A DNA stretch of 64,000 nt from Mastigocoleus testarum BC008 (GCF_001456025.1 NZ_LMTZ01000115.1:24624-88623), one strand, 5' to 3'; positions 18,227 to 28,722 are shown, numbered from the stretch's first letter. Notes: generated by a model not told the origin, from the sequence alone. Numbers and translations are program-made.

Positions 18227-21200
18227 ATGCCCCGCCGTGATGATATTAGGAAAATTCTGCTCTTAGGTTCTGGTCCAATTGTCATTGGACAAGCCTGCGA
18301 ATTCGATTATTCTGGAACTCAAGCCTGCAAAGCGCTACGAGAAGAAGGCTATGAAGTAGTGTTGGTAAATTCCAACCCTGCAACCATAATGACCGATCCA
18401 GAAACGGCAGAACGAACATATATTGAACCATTAACACCATTATTAGTCGAAAAAGTTATTGCCAAAGAGCGTCCTGACGCTCTGCTACCAACAATGGGGG
18501 GGCAAACAGCTCTTAACATTGCTGTGGAGCTTTCTAAAAATGGAGTTTTAGATGAATATGGTGTAGAACTGATTGGCGCTAAGCTTCCAGCCATTGAGAA
18601 AGCTGAAGATAGAAAGCTATTTAATGAAGCGATGGTGCGTATCGGGGTAAAAATGTGCCCTAGTGGTACAGCTTCTTCTTTAGAGGAAGCAAAGTTAATT
18701 GCAACAAAAATTGGTGCATACCCTCTCATAATTCGTCCTGCTTTCACAATGGGTGGAACAGGTGGTGGTATCGCTTATAACGAAGAAGAATTTGCTGAAA
18801 TGGCACAGGGAGGTCTGGATGCTTCCCCGGTGTCACAAATCCTCATCGATCAATCTCTAATTGGTTGGAAAGAGTACGAACTTGAAGTGATGCGTGACTT
18901 GGCAGATAACGTAGTAATTATCTGTTCGATTGAAAACATTGACCCCATGGGGATTCATACTGGGGATTCAATTACAGTTGCTCCAGCCCAAACACTAACT
19001 GATAAGGAATATCAGCGGCTGCGGGATATGGCAGTTAAAATTATTCGCGAGATCGGTGTTGAAACGGGTGGTTCCAATATTCAGTTTGCCATTAATCCCG
19101 TAGATGGGGAAGCAATTGTGATTGAGATGAATCCCCGAGTTTCTCGTTCTTCAGCTTTAGCTTCTAAGGCTACAGGTTTTCCAATTGCGAAAATGGCAGC
19201 CAAGTTATCGGTGGGTTATACCTTAGATGAAATCAAAAATGATATTACGAAGCAAACTCCTGCTTCCTTCGAGCCAACCATTGACTATGTGGTGACTAAG
19301 GTTCCTCGTTTCGCCTTTGAAAAATTTCCTGGTTCCCAAGCTGTGCTAAACACCCAAATGCGTTCGGTTGGCGAAGCTATGGCTATTGGGCGGACATTTA
19401 ATGAGTCTTTTCAAAAAGCTCTGCGTTCATTGGAAACAGGACGTGCGGGCTGGGGCTGCGATATTAAAGAAAAGTTACCCAGTGGCGAACAAACTCGTGC
19501 TCAGTTAAGAACTCCCAATCCAGAAAGGATATTTGCCGTGCGTCACGCCATGCAACTGGGAATTAAAAATGAAGAAATCTATGAACTGACAGGTATCGAT
19601 CCGTGGTTCTTAGATAAAATGCAACAATTGTTGGAGGTAGAAAAATTTCTCAAGCGTACATCTTTAGCAGAATTGACAAAAGAGCAACTTTTTGAGGTCA
19701 AGCGTCAAGGGTTTAGTGACAAACAAATAGCTTTTGCAACTAAGACTACTGAAGACGAAGTAAGAAACTATCGCAAACAACTAAATATAATCCCTGTTTA
19801 CAAAACCGTAGATACGTGCGCTGCAGAATTTGAAGCATTTACTCCCTATCACTACTCAACATATGAGGAAGAAACAGAGGTAGTACCCACAAATAAACCT
19901 AAAGTGATGATTTTAGGTGGCGGTCCCAATCGCATCGGACAGGGAATAGAATTTGACTACTGTTGTTGTCATGCAGCTTTTGCTCTGGGAGATGCGGGAT
20001 ACGAAACCATCATGGTTAACTCCAACCCAGAAACTGTATCTACTGATTACGATACAAGCGATCGACTTTATTTTGAGCCACTCACAAAAGAAGACGTCTT
20101 GAATATTGTTGAAGCGGAAAACCCAGTAGGAATTATTGTTCAGTTCGGCGGACAAACACCTCTTAAATTAGCGGTACCCTTACAAAAATATTTACAAGAT
20201 TTGGAAGCTCAAGAGTTTGCAAATCAAGAATCAGAAGCTGAAAAATCAGAGACTCAAAAATCACAGACCCAAGAATCAGAAGTTTGTGGTGGTGAAAGCT
20301 CAGGATTTACAATGCCCAAAATTTGGGGGACATCTCCTGACTCCATTGATATAGCCGAAGATCGGGAAAAATTCGAAAAAATTCTGGATGAGCTAAAGAT
20401 AGCCCAACCACCTAATGGTATTGCTCGTAGTTATAAGGATGCACTGATAGTTGCCAAACGCATCGGTTATCCAGTTGTAGTACGTCCTAGCTACGTATTA
20501 GGAGGAAGAGCAATGGAAATTGTCTACTCCGACGTAGAATTGGAACGCTATATGACCTTCGCAGTTCAAGTCGAACCAGAACATCCAATCTTAATTGATA
20601 AGTTTTTAGAAAACGCCACTGAAGTTGATGTTGATGCGATCGCAGATCTTACCGGAGAAGTTACCATTGGTGGCATCATGGAACACATCGAGCAAGCGGG
20701 TATTCACTCAGGTGATTCGGCTTGTGCTTTACCTTCCATGTCTTTACCACCGGAAATTCTGACACAAATACGCCACTGGACTGCTGAGTTAGCCAAGGCA
20801 CTGAAAGTAGTAGGTTTGATGAATATCCAGTTTGCCGTGGTTGGCTTGAACAATGACTCACCCCAAGTTTATATTCTCGAAGCTAATCCCCGGGCATCCC
20901 GCACCGTTCCATTTGTTTCTAAAGCAACAGGCGTACCTCTGGCAAAAATTGCATCTTTAGTGATGTCCGGTAGAACACTTAAAGAATTGGAATTTACCAA
21001 AGAAGTGATTCCAGAACACATAGCTGTCAAAGAAGCCGTATTACCTTTTGACAAATTTGCTGGTACTGATACAATCTTAGGGCCAGAAATGCGATCAACA
21101 GGTGAGGTCATGGGCATTGATTGCGATTTTGGAAGAGCTTTCGCTAAAGCCGAAATTGCTGCAGGGGAGCTACTTCCTTTAACTGGTACAGTCTTTGTAT

Positions 21201-21583
21201 CAATGAACGATCGCGACAAAGCCGCAACTGTACCTGTAGCCAAAGAATTTATTGAGTTAGGCTTTGGTTTAATGGCGACATCAGGCACACTTCAGGTGCT
21301 CAGAGAACATGGACTAGATGTTGAATTAGTACTCAAACTCCATGAAGGTCGTCCTCACGTCCTAGATGCGATCAAAAACCGCAAAATTCAGTTAATTATC
21401 AATTCGCCTTCTGGAGAAGAAGCTCAAAGTGATGCAAGATTAATTCGTCGTACAGCTTTAGGTTACAAAATCCCTATTATCACTACTCTAGCAGGCGCTA
21501 GAGCAACGGTTGCTGCTATTCGTTCCTTACAACGCACTACCTTGGATGTAAAAATTATCCAGGACTACTGCGTTACAACTTAA
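18227..21583 (+). CDS. carB: Carbamoyl-phosphate synthase large subunit
   Basis: Makes carbamoyl phosphate from bicarbonate, ATP and glutamine-derived ammonia for arginine and pyrimidine synthesis. It works with the small subunit CarA, which is not in this window. The 1118-residue protein starts MPRRDDIRKILLLGSGPIVIGQ, the standard N-terminus. It has two ATP-grasp halves (about 1-400 and 560-940, each with a PTMGGQTALN/VQFGGQTPLK loop) and a C-terminal MGS-like allosteric domain (about 975-1110). An extra acidic, Gln/Ser/Glu-rich insert of about 35 residues lies near residue 665-700 in the second half. It explains why the protein is longer than the roughly 1075 residues of E. coli CarB. Confidence 0.98.
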   Translation: MPRRDDIRKILLLGSGPIVIGQACEFDYSGTQACKALREEGYEVVLVNSNPATIMTDPETAERTYIEPLTPLLVEKVIAKERPDALLPTMGGQTALNIAVELSKNGVLDEYGVELIGAKLPAIEKAEDRKLFNEAMVRIGVKMCPSGTASSLEEAKLIATKIGAYPLIIRPAFTMGGTGGGIAYNEEEFAEMAQGGLDASPVSQILIDQSLIGWKEYELEVMRDLADNVVIICSIENIDPMGIHTGDSITVAPAQTLTDKEYQRLRDMAVKIIREIGVETGGSNIQFAINPVDGEAIVIEMNPRVSRSSALASKATGFPIAKMAAKLSVGYTLDEIKNDITKQTPASFEPTIDYVVTKVPRFAFEKFPGSQAVLNTQMRSVGEAMAIGRTFNESFQKALRSLETGRAGWGCDIKEKLPSGEQTRAQLRTPNPERIFAVRHAMQLGIKNEEIYELTGIDPWFLDKMQQLLEVEKFLKRTSLAELTKEQLFEVKRQGFSDKQIAFATKTTEDEVRNYRKQLNIIPVYKTVDTCAAEFEAFTPYHYSTYEEETEVVPTNKPKVMILGGGPNRIGQGIEFDYCCCHAAFALGDAGYETIMVNSNPETVSTDYDTSDRLYFEPLTKEDVLNIVEAENPVGIIVQFGGQTPLKLAVPLQKYLQDLEAQEFANQESEAEKSETQKSQTQESEVCGGESSGFTMPKIWGTSPDSIDIAEDREKFEKILDELKIAQPPNGIARSYKDALIVAKRIGYPVVVRPSYVLGGRAMEIVYSDVELERYMTFAVQVEPEHPILIDKFLENATEVDVDAIADLTGEVTIGGIMEHIEQAGIHSGDSACALPSMSLPPEILTQIRHWTAELAKALKVVGLMNIQFAVVGLNNDSPQVYILEANPRASRTVPFVSKATGVPLAKIASLVMSGRTLKELEFTKEVIPEHIAVKEAVLPFDKFAGTDTILGPEMRSTGEVMGIDCDFGRAFAKAEIAAGELLPLTGTVFVSMNDRDKAATVPVAKEFIELGFGLMATSGTLQVLREHGLDVELVLKLHEGRPHVLDAIKNRKIQLIINSPSGEEAQSDARLIRRTALGYKIPIITTLAGARATVAAIRSLQRTTLDVKIIQDYCVTT
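20222..20288 (+). repeat. Low-complexity insert within carB
   Basis: Degenerate repeats of an AATCAGA-type motif encode Gln/Ser/Glu-rich residues at the surface of the second ATP-grasp half. The motif resembles the GTCAGAA/ATCAGAA heptamers of the intergenic arrays. Origin from such an array is inference. Confidence 0.5.
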
Positions 21584-21601
21584 GCTTTATATGTTATTGG
21601 T

Positions 21602-21635
21602 CATTTGTTATCGAACTAGGGATAGATAACAAGTG
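21602..21635 (+). terminator. Hairpin downstream of carB
   Basis: TTGTTATC and GATAACAA pair (8 bp perfect, extendable through a wobble) with a 12-base loop. No T-run follows, so terminator function is uncertain. Confidence 0.4.
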
Positions 21636-22144
21636 ACTGATAACAGGTTAGTTCTTGAAATAATTATTAAGCCAGAACTTACAGTAAAAATTTATCGCTA
21701 TGATTGAGATATTTTAAGAAAATTTCATAATATTTGTGCGACCATATTAAGTTACCGGAGTAAGTTTGTAGTGAGATTATGCTCTATCCAAGGCAATAAA
21801 TGCCTTCAATAAATTTCAAGTTCGCTTTACCGAACCTTCATCACAAATATGAGAATGTTACAATTTATTAAGAAAATAAGAAAAAGTCATAAATGTTTGA
21901 AGCGTAACTTTTTATCTAACTCTTGATACTTGTTTTAACAGAAGAACAATTGTAACTTTTAGCAGGTGAAAGTGTAATCGAACAGTTATTGAAAAATTAG
22001 CTCCGCCGAGCAGGTCAAAAAGCAATTTTTTGATGGGTTGCCATTTTCATTACAAGTGCACCCAATGGAAACTATTTATTTAGTAACAAGTAAATTCAAG
22101 TCTGAAAACTACTGTCAAACCTATAATTACCGAAAAGTAGTGCC
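21636..22144. other. Spacer upstream of the sigma factor gene
   Basis: About 510 bp of AT-rich sequence with no coding frame recognised and no unambiguous promoter. Its length leaves room for regulated transcription of the sigma gene. Confidence 0.4.
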
Positions 22145-23101
22145 ATGAAGACCGCTCAGAAACCAACAGACCTCGTGCGGACTTACTTGCGCGAGATTGG
22201 TCGCGTTCCACTTTTGACCCACGAAGAAGAGATTTTTTATGGGAAACAGGTACAACGTGCAACCAGCTTGTATGAAGTACGAGAGTCATTAGCAAATAAG
22301 TTAGGACGCCAACCAACTCTACAAGAGTGGGCAGAGGAGACAAATTTAGAAGCCTCTGAACTCAATAGTGCCATCGATTCTGGTGAATTTGCCAAGCGCA
22401 AGATGGTAGAAGCGAATTTACGTTTAGTTGTTTCCGTTGCCAAAAAGTATATTAAGCGCAATGTTGACTTACTAGATCTAATTCAAGAAGGTAGTATCGG
22501 CATGCAACGGGGGGTAGAAAAATTTGATCCCACTAAAGGATATAGATTTTCTACCTACGCATATTGGTGGATTAGACAAGCAATTACCCGGGCAATTGCA
22601 GAAAAAGGTCGTACAATTAGGTTGCCAATACATATCACCGAAAAGCTGAACAAAATCAAAAAAGCCCAACGCCAACTGTCACAAAAATTAGGAAGAGCTG
22701 CCACAATATCTGAATTAGCAGAGGAATTAAGCTTAACTCCCAAACAAGTACGGGAATATCTAGAAAAATCTCGTTTACCACTATCTCTAGATTTACGATT
22801 GGGAGACAATCACGATACAGAATTAGGTGAGATGCTAGAAGATACTAGCGCTTCTCCAGAAGAGTTTGTCACTCAATCATCACTATCTTATGACCTAGAA
22901 CGTCTGATGGGAGAGTTAACACCCCAGCAAAGAGAAGTAATTTCTCTACGCTTTGGTTTAATCGATGGGCAAACCATGACTTTAGCCAAAATTGGTGAAC
23001 AGCTCAATATTAGTCGTGAAAGAGTTCGACAGATTGAGCGAGAAGCACTGACCAAGCTTCGCAAATATAAAACCAGTATCAATGAATATTTGGCAAGCTA
23101 A
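22145..23101 (+). CDS. sigD: Group 2 sigma-70 factor, SigD-like
   Basis: A 318-residue alternative, non-essential type sigma factor. Region 1.2 is DLVRTYLREIGRVPLLTHEEE. Region 2 carries the core- and -10-binding helix GYRFSTYAYWWIRQAITRAI. Region 3 is KIKKAQRQLSQKLGR, and region 4 is the -35-binding helix-turn-helix TLAKIGEQLNISRERVRQIEREAL. It lacks the long region 1.1 of the primary SigA. Similar factors in cyanobacteria respond to light, nutrient and redox changes. The symbol rests on position next to carB, as I recall for sigD of Anabaena, not on a search. SigB, SigC or SigE type cannot be excluded. Confidence 0.85.
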   Translation: MKTAQKPTDLVRTYLREIGRVPLLTHEEEIFYGKQVQRATSLYEVRESLANKLGRQPTLQEWAEETNLEASELNSAIDSGEFAKRKMVEANLRLVVSVAKKYIKRNVDLLDLIQEGSIGMQRGVEKFDPTKGYRFSTYAYWWIRQAITRAIAEKGRTIRLPIHITEKLNKIKKAQRQLSQKLGRAATISELAEELSLTPKQVREYLEKSRLPLSLDLRLGDNHDTELGEMLEDTSASPEEFVTQSSLSYDLERLMGELTPQQREVISLRFGLIDGQTMTLAKIGEQLNISRERVRQIEREALTKLRKYKTSINEYLAS

Positions 23102-23396
23102 GTTACTTCAAAAAGTCAATTGATAGTTAGAAGATCTTAAGAATTCAATAAGGTAGTTTTTCAGTTCTTTCTGTGTACTAACCAGTATGGTTAGAAAATT
23201 TTCCTATTTTTTCTATATCTCAAGACTGGGCGCACAGTAAAAATAGATTTTGGTTAATTTCCAAAGGTTTCTGAGAGGAGAACTTCCGATCGCTCTAGAC
23301 TATGTGCACTATTTGCAGTTATTTTGGTCTGTTCAGTTGGGTTACTACTTGTTTAAATTGACTCAATAGTAAGATATACAATCTTTATTCAGTGAT

Positions 23397-23432
23397 GGAG
23401 ACGTTGCACTTGTACGTCTCCATTATGTTTTG
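23397..23432 (+). terminator. Terminator after the sigma factor gene
   Basis: GGAGACGT pairs with ACGTCTCC around a nine-base loop, followed by ATTATGTTTT. The stem is the same as the one after lepA and nblB. Confidence 0.7.
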
Positions 23433-23580
23433 ACAGTCGAATGAAAATAACCACTATTTTCAAGATTGGTGGATGATACAGACAGATACATACTATTTTT
23501 AATAAAACAGTAAATACCCAAGGTTGTTAAACTGAAACTAAGCCTCGTTGGGTTCATAAATCATTACAGGAGCTTACATA

Positions 23581-23928
23581 ATGAGTGATTCGTTTGATCG
23601 AGTTTCAGAGTTTTTTGAGAAAAATCCACACAATGATAATTTTTTGTGGCAATATGTGAAATCATTGAGCCCGGAAACAATTAGCCAATTGTCCAAACCA
23701 GATTCTAGCGAAGTCTTTCAAGTCATGGAACGGAAAATAACTGGGCTGCTTGGCAATATTCCTTCAGAACACTTTGGCGTAACTATTACCACTAATCGAG
23801 AAAACCTCGGACGTCTTTTGGCTTCAGCGATGATGAGTGGTTACTTTTTACGCAATGCAGAACAAAGGATGAACTTTGAGATCGCTTTGCAAGATATGGA
23901 CAGTGATGGCGATTGCAGTAATGAATAA
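23581..23928 (+). CDS. DUF760 family protein
   Basis: A 115-residue cyanobacterial/plastid-type protein. The DUF760 pattern is clear: FLWQYVKSLSPETISQLSKP, then VMERKITGLLGNIPSEHFGVTITTNRENLGRLLASAMMSGYFLRNAEQRMNFE. The family is helical and soluble and has no established biochemical role to my knowledge. GGAG lies a few bases before the ATG. It follows the sigma factor gene but is separated from it by a terminator, so it is likely transcribed on its own. Confidence 0.85.
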   Translation: MSDSFDRVSEFFEKNPHNDNFLWQYVKSLSPETISQLSKPDSSEVFQVMERKITGLLGNIPSEHFGVTITTNRENLGRLLASAMMSGYFLRNAEQRMNFEIALQDMDSDGDCSNE

Positions 23929-24400
23929 ATTAGTAAATCAACAAATAAATTTTAGTGTGAATTAAAACTATAGTGGTCGTGTTTGGGAAAATTTTTTATA
24001 CCAGTCTATGGTCAAAAGGACTTGTAATATAGCTCATATTTGAAGTATAAAACTTACAAATCTTGAACATTTAATTTTCCATGTTCATTATGCCTTCCCC
24101 TAATCAAGCTCAGTAAGACTATAGTTTCAAGTTTCAAATAAATACAAAAAGTCTTGAATATTATTTCTTATAAATGAGGAAAAACTTAAATGTGAATTTC
24201 AAGTTGGATTTGAATATATATTTAGAATATATCTTTTAAATTTATTTAAAAATATGTTTAAAATCAAAACAGAGAATTTTGACTTTAAGTAAGTTTTTAT
24301 AAAATTAGGATATTACCCACATTACCTCAAGCAAAAAGCAATAAAATATCTACAAATTTATTTATTCATTTTAAGGTCTTTTTTTCTCTTCTATTAAGTT
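23929..24400. other. AT-rich spacer
   Basis: A 472-bp, very AT-rich region between the DUF760 and mutT genes. No gene or structured element was seen. Confidence 0.4.
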
Positions 24401-24847
24401 ATGAATCAAACCTCCTCTACCCCTCCCCATAAAATCATTGGTGCTGCAGTCATCTGGAGCGAACAAGGTCAAATCTTAATAGACCGCCGCCCTTTAGGAG
24501 GAGAAATGGGTGGTTTGTGGGAATTTCCTGGAGGTAAAATCGAGCCAGGAGAAAGTATTGAAGAATGTATAAAACGTGAAATACAAGAAGAATTAGGTAT
24601 GGTAATTGCTGTTGGAGAACATTTAACTACCATCGATCATACCTATAGTAATTTACGTATTACACTAACCGCTCACCATTGTCAGCATCTTTCTGGGGAG
24701 CCCCAAACCATAGAATGTGATGAAATTCGTTGGGTGTGGGTTAATGAACTAGAAAATTTTACTTTTCCTCCAGCCAACACCGAGATTATTGAAGCAATTA
24801 AAAAAAGTTCAAAACAGCCTTTACTTGACCGTTCAAAACAGCAATAG
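24401..24847 (+). CDS. mutT: 8-oxo-dGTP diphosphatase (MutT-like Nudix hydrolase)
   Basis: A 148-residue Nudix hydrolase that would remove oxidised dGTP from the nucleotide pool. The Nudix box GGKIEPGESIEECIKREIQEELG is complete, with the REIQEEL metal-binding helix at about residues 58-64. The preceding GGLWEFPGGKIE is MutT-like, as is the total length. ATG start at 24401. It is convergent with sasA, 145 bp apart. It could also hydrolyse other damaged nucleotides; the family is promiscuous. Confidence 0.88.
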   Translation: MNQTSSTPPHKIIGAAVIWSEQGQILIDRRPLGGEMGGLWEFPGGKIEPGESIEECIKREIQEELGMVIAVGEHLTTIDHTYSNLRITLTAHHCQHLSGEPQTIECDEIRWVWVNELENFTFPPANTEIIEAIKKSSKQPLLDRSKQQ

Positions 24848-24992
24848 TTATATATTTAACTGTTGGCATGGACAGAATTTTTTACATTCCAAGATAATTT
24901 TTCCAAGCTACGTTTTTATAGCACTACATAATGAGGTTAGGACATCGGCTACGTCACTGTGGATCCGCTAATGACTTGCGCGTAACGCTATA

Positions 24993-26189
24993 CTAGGTCG
25001 GATATACAGGTAAAGTAAAGTGGAACCAAGCACCACCTGTGGGAGCTTCTTCCACCCAAATTTGACCGTAATGGGCTGTAATAATTCGCTGACACAAACA
25101 CAAACCAATTCCGTAGCCGTCTTTTTCTTCATCCCGCTCTAAGCGATAGTGGTTTTCGAATATTTGCTCTCGCTTCTCTTCAGGAATACCTGGACCACTG
25201 TCACCAATACTAAATTGAACTTTTTGGCTTGTACGGTGTAACCCAGAAATACTGATAACACCACCTTCAGGGGTATATTTAATTGCGTTATCTATAAGGT
25301 TGATTAAAACCTGACGAATCCGCTCAGGGTCTGCATAGACTAACGGCAAATCTTCGGGAATATCTCTCTCCAATTTCAAAGATTTTGCTTTATAACGCTG
25401 ACGTAATTCACTCATCACCTCACCACATAACTTACCAACTTCTGTTTTTTGGGGGACTATTGGTATTTTTGTTTCCTTTCCCCGCCCAACCTGGAGAAGT
25501 TCTGCGATCATCCTGTCAATTATTCGTGTTTGAGTGCGTGCCTGTCTGAGCAACTTAGCTGCCAGAGGAGGCGTCAAACGTTTAAATATTCCTTTTTCCT
25601 GACTGTAATTAGATTGTAGAGTCTCAACTGCAATTGCTGCTGCTGTCAAGGGATTACGAAGATCGTGCGCCAACATAGCAATTACCCGGTCTTTGAATTG
25701 TAATTGCTCCTCAAGCTTGTCCTTCTCTTGCTTCAAGTGGAAAATTTCGTCTGATAGCTTCATCAGTTCTGCTGAAACAGCAAGTGATTTAATTCCCGAC
25801 ACTGAAGAGTTTAATTTGCTTATATCTCCTATATTATCAGTATCTTCTATCATACCAACCTGTGATTTAAAATACATATCCACTGAAATTTGCCAACGGG
25901 GCCACCATACTTTTAATTGACTGACGATATTACTGCCAGCCAAAATATGCCTCGGTTCAGGATGTATTTTTACTAAAGCTGGTGTAGCAACCAATTTGAA
26001 GTGTTCTGCTAAATAAGGTTGCTGTCCAACATCAACAATTTCCAGTTCGAACTGATACTCTGCCTCTAACTCTTTTAAGTAAGACCGGATACGCTGCACC
26101 TGTTGTCCGGACTTGGGTCGCCCATCAATAAACAGTATCAGCTGTAGAGGAGCATCAGTATATGCGAACCGATCCTGGGAAAGTTGCAT
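24993..26189 (-). CDS. sasA: Circadian clock output histidine kinase SasA
   Basis: A 398-residue kinase with a KaiB-like thioredoxin-fold sensor domain (about 15-100, LQLILFIDGRPKSGQQVQRIRSYL...PALVKIHPEP). This domain docks on KaiC. A coiled linker follows, then HisKA with H175 in MLAHDLRNPLT. The HATPase has NLIDNAIKYT, GDSGPGI and GYGIGL motifs. In cyanobacteria SasA autophosphorylates in response to KaiC and phosphorylates RpaA. The RpaA gene is not here; the related regulator RpaB lies about 10 kb away. The ATG at 26189 gives the normal KaiB-like N-terminus. The upstream spacer is 1 kb long. Confidence 0.95.
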   Translation of the reverse strand: MQLSQDRFAYTDAPLQLILFIDGRPKSGQQVQRIRSYLKELEAEYQFELEIVDVGQQPYLAEHFKLVATPALVKIHPEPRHILAGSNIVSQLKVWWPRWQISVDMYFKSQVGMIEDTDNIGDISKLNSSVSGIKSLAVSAELMKLSDEIFHLKQEKDKLEEQLQFKDRVIAMLAHDLRNPLTAAAIAVETLQSNYSQEKGIFKRLTPPLAAKLLRQARTQTRIIDRMIAELLQVGRGKETKIPIVPQKTEVGKLCGEVMSELRQRYKAKSLKLERDIPEDLPLVYADPERIRQVLINLIDNAIKYTPEGGVISISGLHRTSQKVQFSIGDSGPGIPEEKREQIFENHYRLERDEEKDGYGIGLCLCQRIITAHYGQIWVEEAPTGGAWFHFTLPVYPT

Positions 26190-27216
26190 GAAATCTTGTC
26201 TGAGTACTTGTCACAACCCGACGACCCTTAAAAGTAGTTGATATAAAAAATAGCGGTCGCTGGAAATAATTTTTTTTTAAACTTAATATCTATTTTAGAT
26301 TTTTCAGGTCCTATTCTCTTAAATTGGTATTTAATATTATGTAGTAGATGTTGTTATGTTTGTGCATGGGAAATTGCCTTACGGTCTCTGCTCATTAATT
26401 TCGACTCAGGAATAAATCTCAGTCGTCATCATCTCCGAATCAAAAAATTTCGTCAAGACTGATAGCTAGGTTTTATACTACACCTAGTTAGTACGTACAA
26501 TAGTACATAGATGTTTTTTTTAGTATAAAAAACTGCTAACACCCAAAGGGTCAATGCTCGATCAATAGTTTATAGGCTCCTTGCAATACAATAATCTGAT
26601 AGCTTTTGTGCATTAAGAAAAGCAGACTGCATTAGTCCATTTAGTCTGAACTTAAATACATTGCTCATTTTTAGACCTAAAGATCGTAATTGTTCAGAAA
26701 CAATTATTAGTAAGTCCAGCGAGTTTGGAATATTATCTCCTCGATGGATTATTATGGTGTGTATATTGCCGCATTAAATTTACCAACAGCAACGCTTTGA
26801 AGCTTCAATATTAATTGGAATACAGGATCGTAAGACACTGTGGATTCTCGCCTTGAGTGAAGCTAATAATAGTTTTAATTCTATGTTATCACTTCTTGAA
26901 GACTCCCGCGATTAATTGTGGTTCTCTGGCTCCCATGACCTGTTTGGGGTCAATAATAAGTACTCTTAAATGGTGTCATAAATAGGGAAATTTTTTTGCC
27001 AGCAGTATTAATTTATCATTGAAGATAATGCGGTTATTAATCGACGCATTTTTTAATTTGGAAAAAGTTTAAAGTTGGTATCCTGGCGATGGAGTAATGA
27101 AATTTGTAGATGATATTTGTAATAGAGAGAGCTATCACTATGAAGTTACAAATGGTCACTCAAAAGTTAATCAATCTGCGCTAGCTTAGGTATTGGCACG
27201 AGTTATGTGATTTTCA
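26190..27216. other. 1-kb spacer with possible decayed coding sequence
   Basis: No intact gene. On the minus strand, about 26570-26911 reads as one frame interrupted by two close stops. Its C-terminal part (RGDNIPNSLDLLIIVSEQLR...) looks protein-like but matches nothing I know. A 30-codon ATG frame with GGAG upstream lies at 27097-27189 (+). Neither is called as a gene. Confidence 0.4.
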
Positions 27217-28722
27217 GTGTTATTTCTGTATATTCGTTCTGTTATTTTTCTTAGTTTGGCAATTTTATTAACCTCCCTGAGCGGTTGTGCGAATAGTTTT
27301 GTCGAAAAATCTTTGGCTCCTGACCCTAAGCTTAAAGATAAACCCAATATTTTTGCAGCGAAACCAGTCAGCGACGAAAGTAAACAGTCTAAAAGCAAAC
27401 AGCCCAATCAAATATCTTCTAAGCTACCAGTTGGTTTTCCCGCAAAACTGAAGTATCCGAATGCAATTCTTGAGGAAGCTAGTTCAACTGAAGGTCCTAC
27501 ATCAAGATTATCAACTCGCTGGCATAGCTCTGACCCCAGTAATATTGTTAGTAATTTTTACATCAAGCAATTACAGCAAAATGGTTGGAAAATTTTGCAA
27601 AAATCAAAAGATGAAACGCCAAGAATTATTGCTGCGCAGCTTAATGACACTCAAGTCAAAATTTCCATCCAACCCAAGTCAGTAAACAACACCCAAGCTC
27701 AAAAACCACAAACCAATCAAACACAAGCTAATCAAACACCAACTGATCAAATACCAACTAGTCCAATACAAACAAATATTGAGTTATTAGTTGAAAACAT
27801 AAATGGCGGGAAATTAACAACACAAAATAATCCTGATCGCAATCGTGAAAACTCACCTAACCCCCCCGGTTCTGCAGACTTTATTGGATCAGTCGCAAAT
27901 AATGCTGGGACCTCTGAATCTTCGGAAAATTTGAAAAATAAAAACTCGGAAAATAGCAGTGGGTCTGCAACCAAAGCAAGGCAAAATTTTAACGACGTCG
28001 ATAAAATCCCACCACAACAACAAGAAAAAATTCAAGACCTGGCAAAATTGGGGGTTTTAACAATAAACTTCGATATTGGCTCCGAACAAAATAAAAGTAC
28101 TCCTAATTCTGCTGCAGATAATTCTACTGTAAGCAATCCCAATATCAATAAATTTGAACCAGCAAAAAATATTACCCGTCGCGAATATGCAAGATGGTTA
28201 ATAACCGCCTACAATAAGATGCATGGTAATGACCCAACAAAACAAATTCGGTTAGCTTCAGCAAGTACTAAACCAGTCTTTAGAGACGTTTCAAAAACCG
28301 ACCCAGATTTTGGCGTAATCCAAGGATTAGCAGAAGCAGGTATTATTCCCAGTTCGTTATCAGGTGATTCGACACAAGTGCTTTTCCAGCCCAATTCACC
28401 TCTGAACCGGGAGCAACTAATTTTGTGGAAAGTACCTTTAGACGTGCGTCAGGCTCTACCAACCGCAAGTTTGGAAAGTGTAAAACAAACATGGGGTTTC
28501 CAAGATTCAGCAAAAATCAGTTCCAGGGCTTTGCGAGCAGTGTTAGCAGATTTCCAAAATGGCGACAAAGCTAATATTCGTCGGGTTTTTGGCTACACTA
28601 CTTTGTTCCAACCAAAAAAACCAGTGACCCGTGCGGAAGCTGCTTCTGCTTTATGGTATTTCGGGACCGAAGGTGAAGGAGTCTCAGCACGAGATGCTCT
28701 GGCTTTGAACTCAACACCATAA
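27217..28722 (+). CDS. S-layer-homology domain lipoprotein
   Basis: A 501-residue predicted lipoprotein. It starts at GTG, and its lipobox LSGC places the lipidated Cys at about residue 24. Residues 70-150 form a small folded domain (LPVGFPAKLKYPNAILEE...NFYIKQLQQNGWKIL). A Gln/Asn/Thr-rich low-complexity stretch follows. The C-terminal half (about 310-490) contains SLH-type repeats (NITRREYARWLITAYNKM, FRDVSKTDPDFGVIQGLAEAG, KPVTRAEAASALWYF). SLH modules bind secondary cell-wall polymers or peptidoglycan, so an envelope location is likely. The start codon is weakly supported: no clear ribosome-binding site is visible. Confidence 0.8.
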   Translation: MLFLYIRSVIFLSLAILLTSLSGCANSFVEKSLAPDPKLKDKPNIFAAKPVSDESKQSKSKQPNQISSKLPVGFPAKLKYPNAILEEASSTEGPTSRLSTRWHSSDPSNIVSNFYIKQLQQNGWKILQKSKDETPRIIAAQLNDTQVKISIQPKSVNNTQAQKPQTNQTQANQTPTDQIPTSPIQTNIELLVENINGGKLTTQNNPDRNRENSPNPPGSADFIGSVANNAGTSESSENLKNKNSENSSGSATKARQNFNDVDKIPPQQQEKIQDLAKLGVLTINFDIGSEQNKSTPNSAADNSTVSNPNINKFEPAKNITRREYARWLITAYNKMHGNDPTKQIRLASASTKPVFRDVSKTDPDFGVIQGLAEAGIIPSSLSGDSTQVLFQPNSPLNREQLILWKVPLDVRQALPTASLESVKQTWGFQDSAKISSRALRAVLADFQNGDKANIRRVFGYTTLFQPKKPVTRAEAASALWYFGTEGEGVSARDALALNSTP

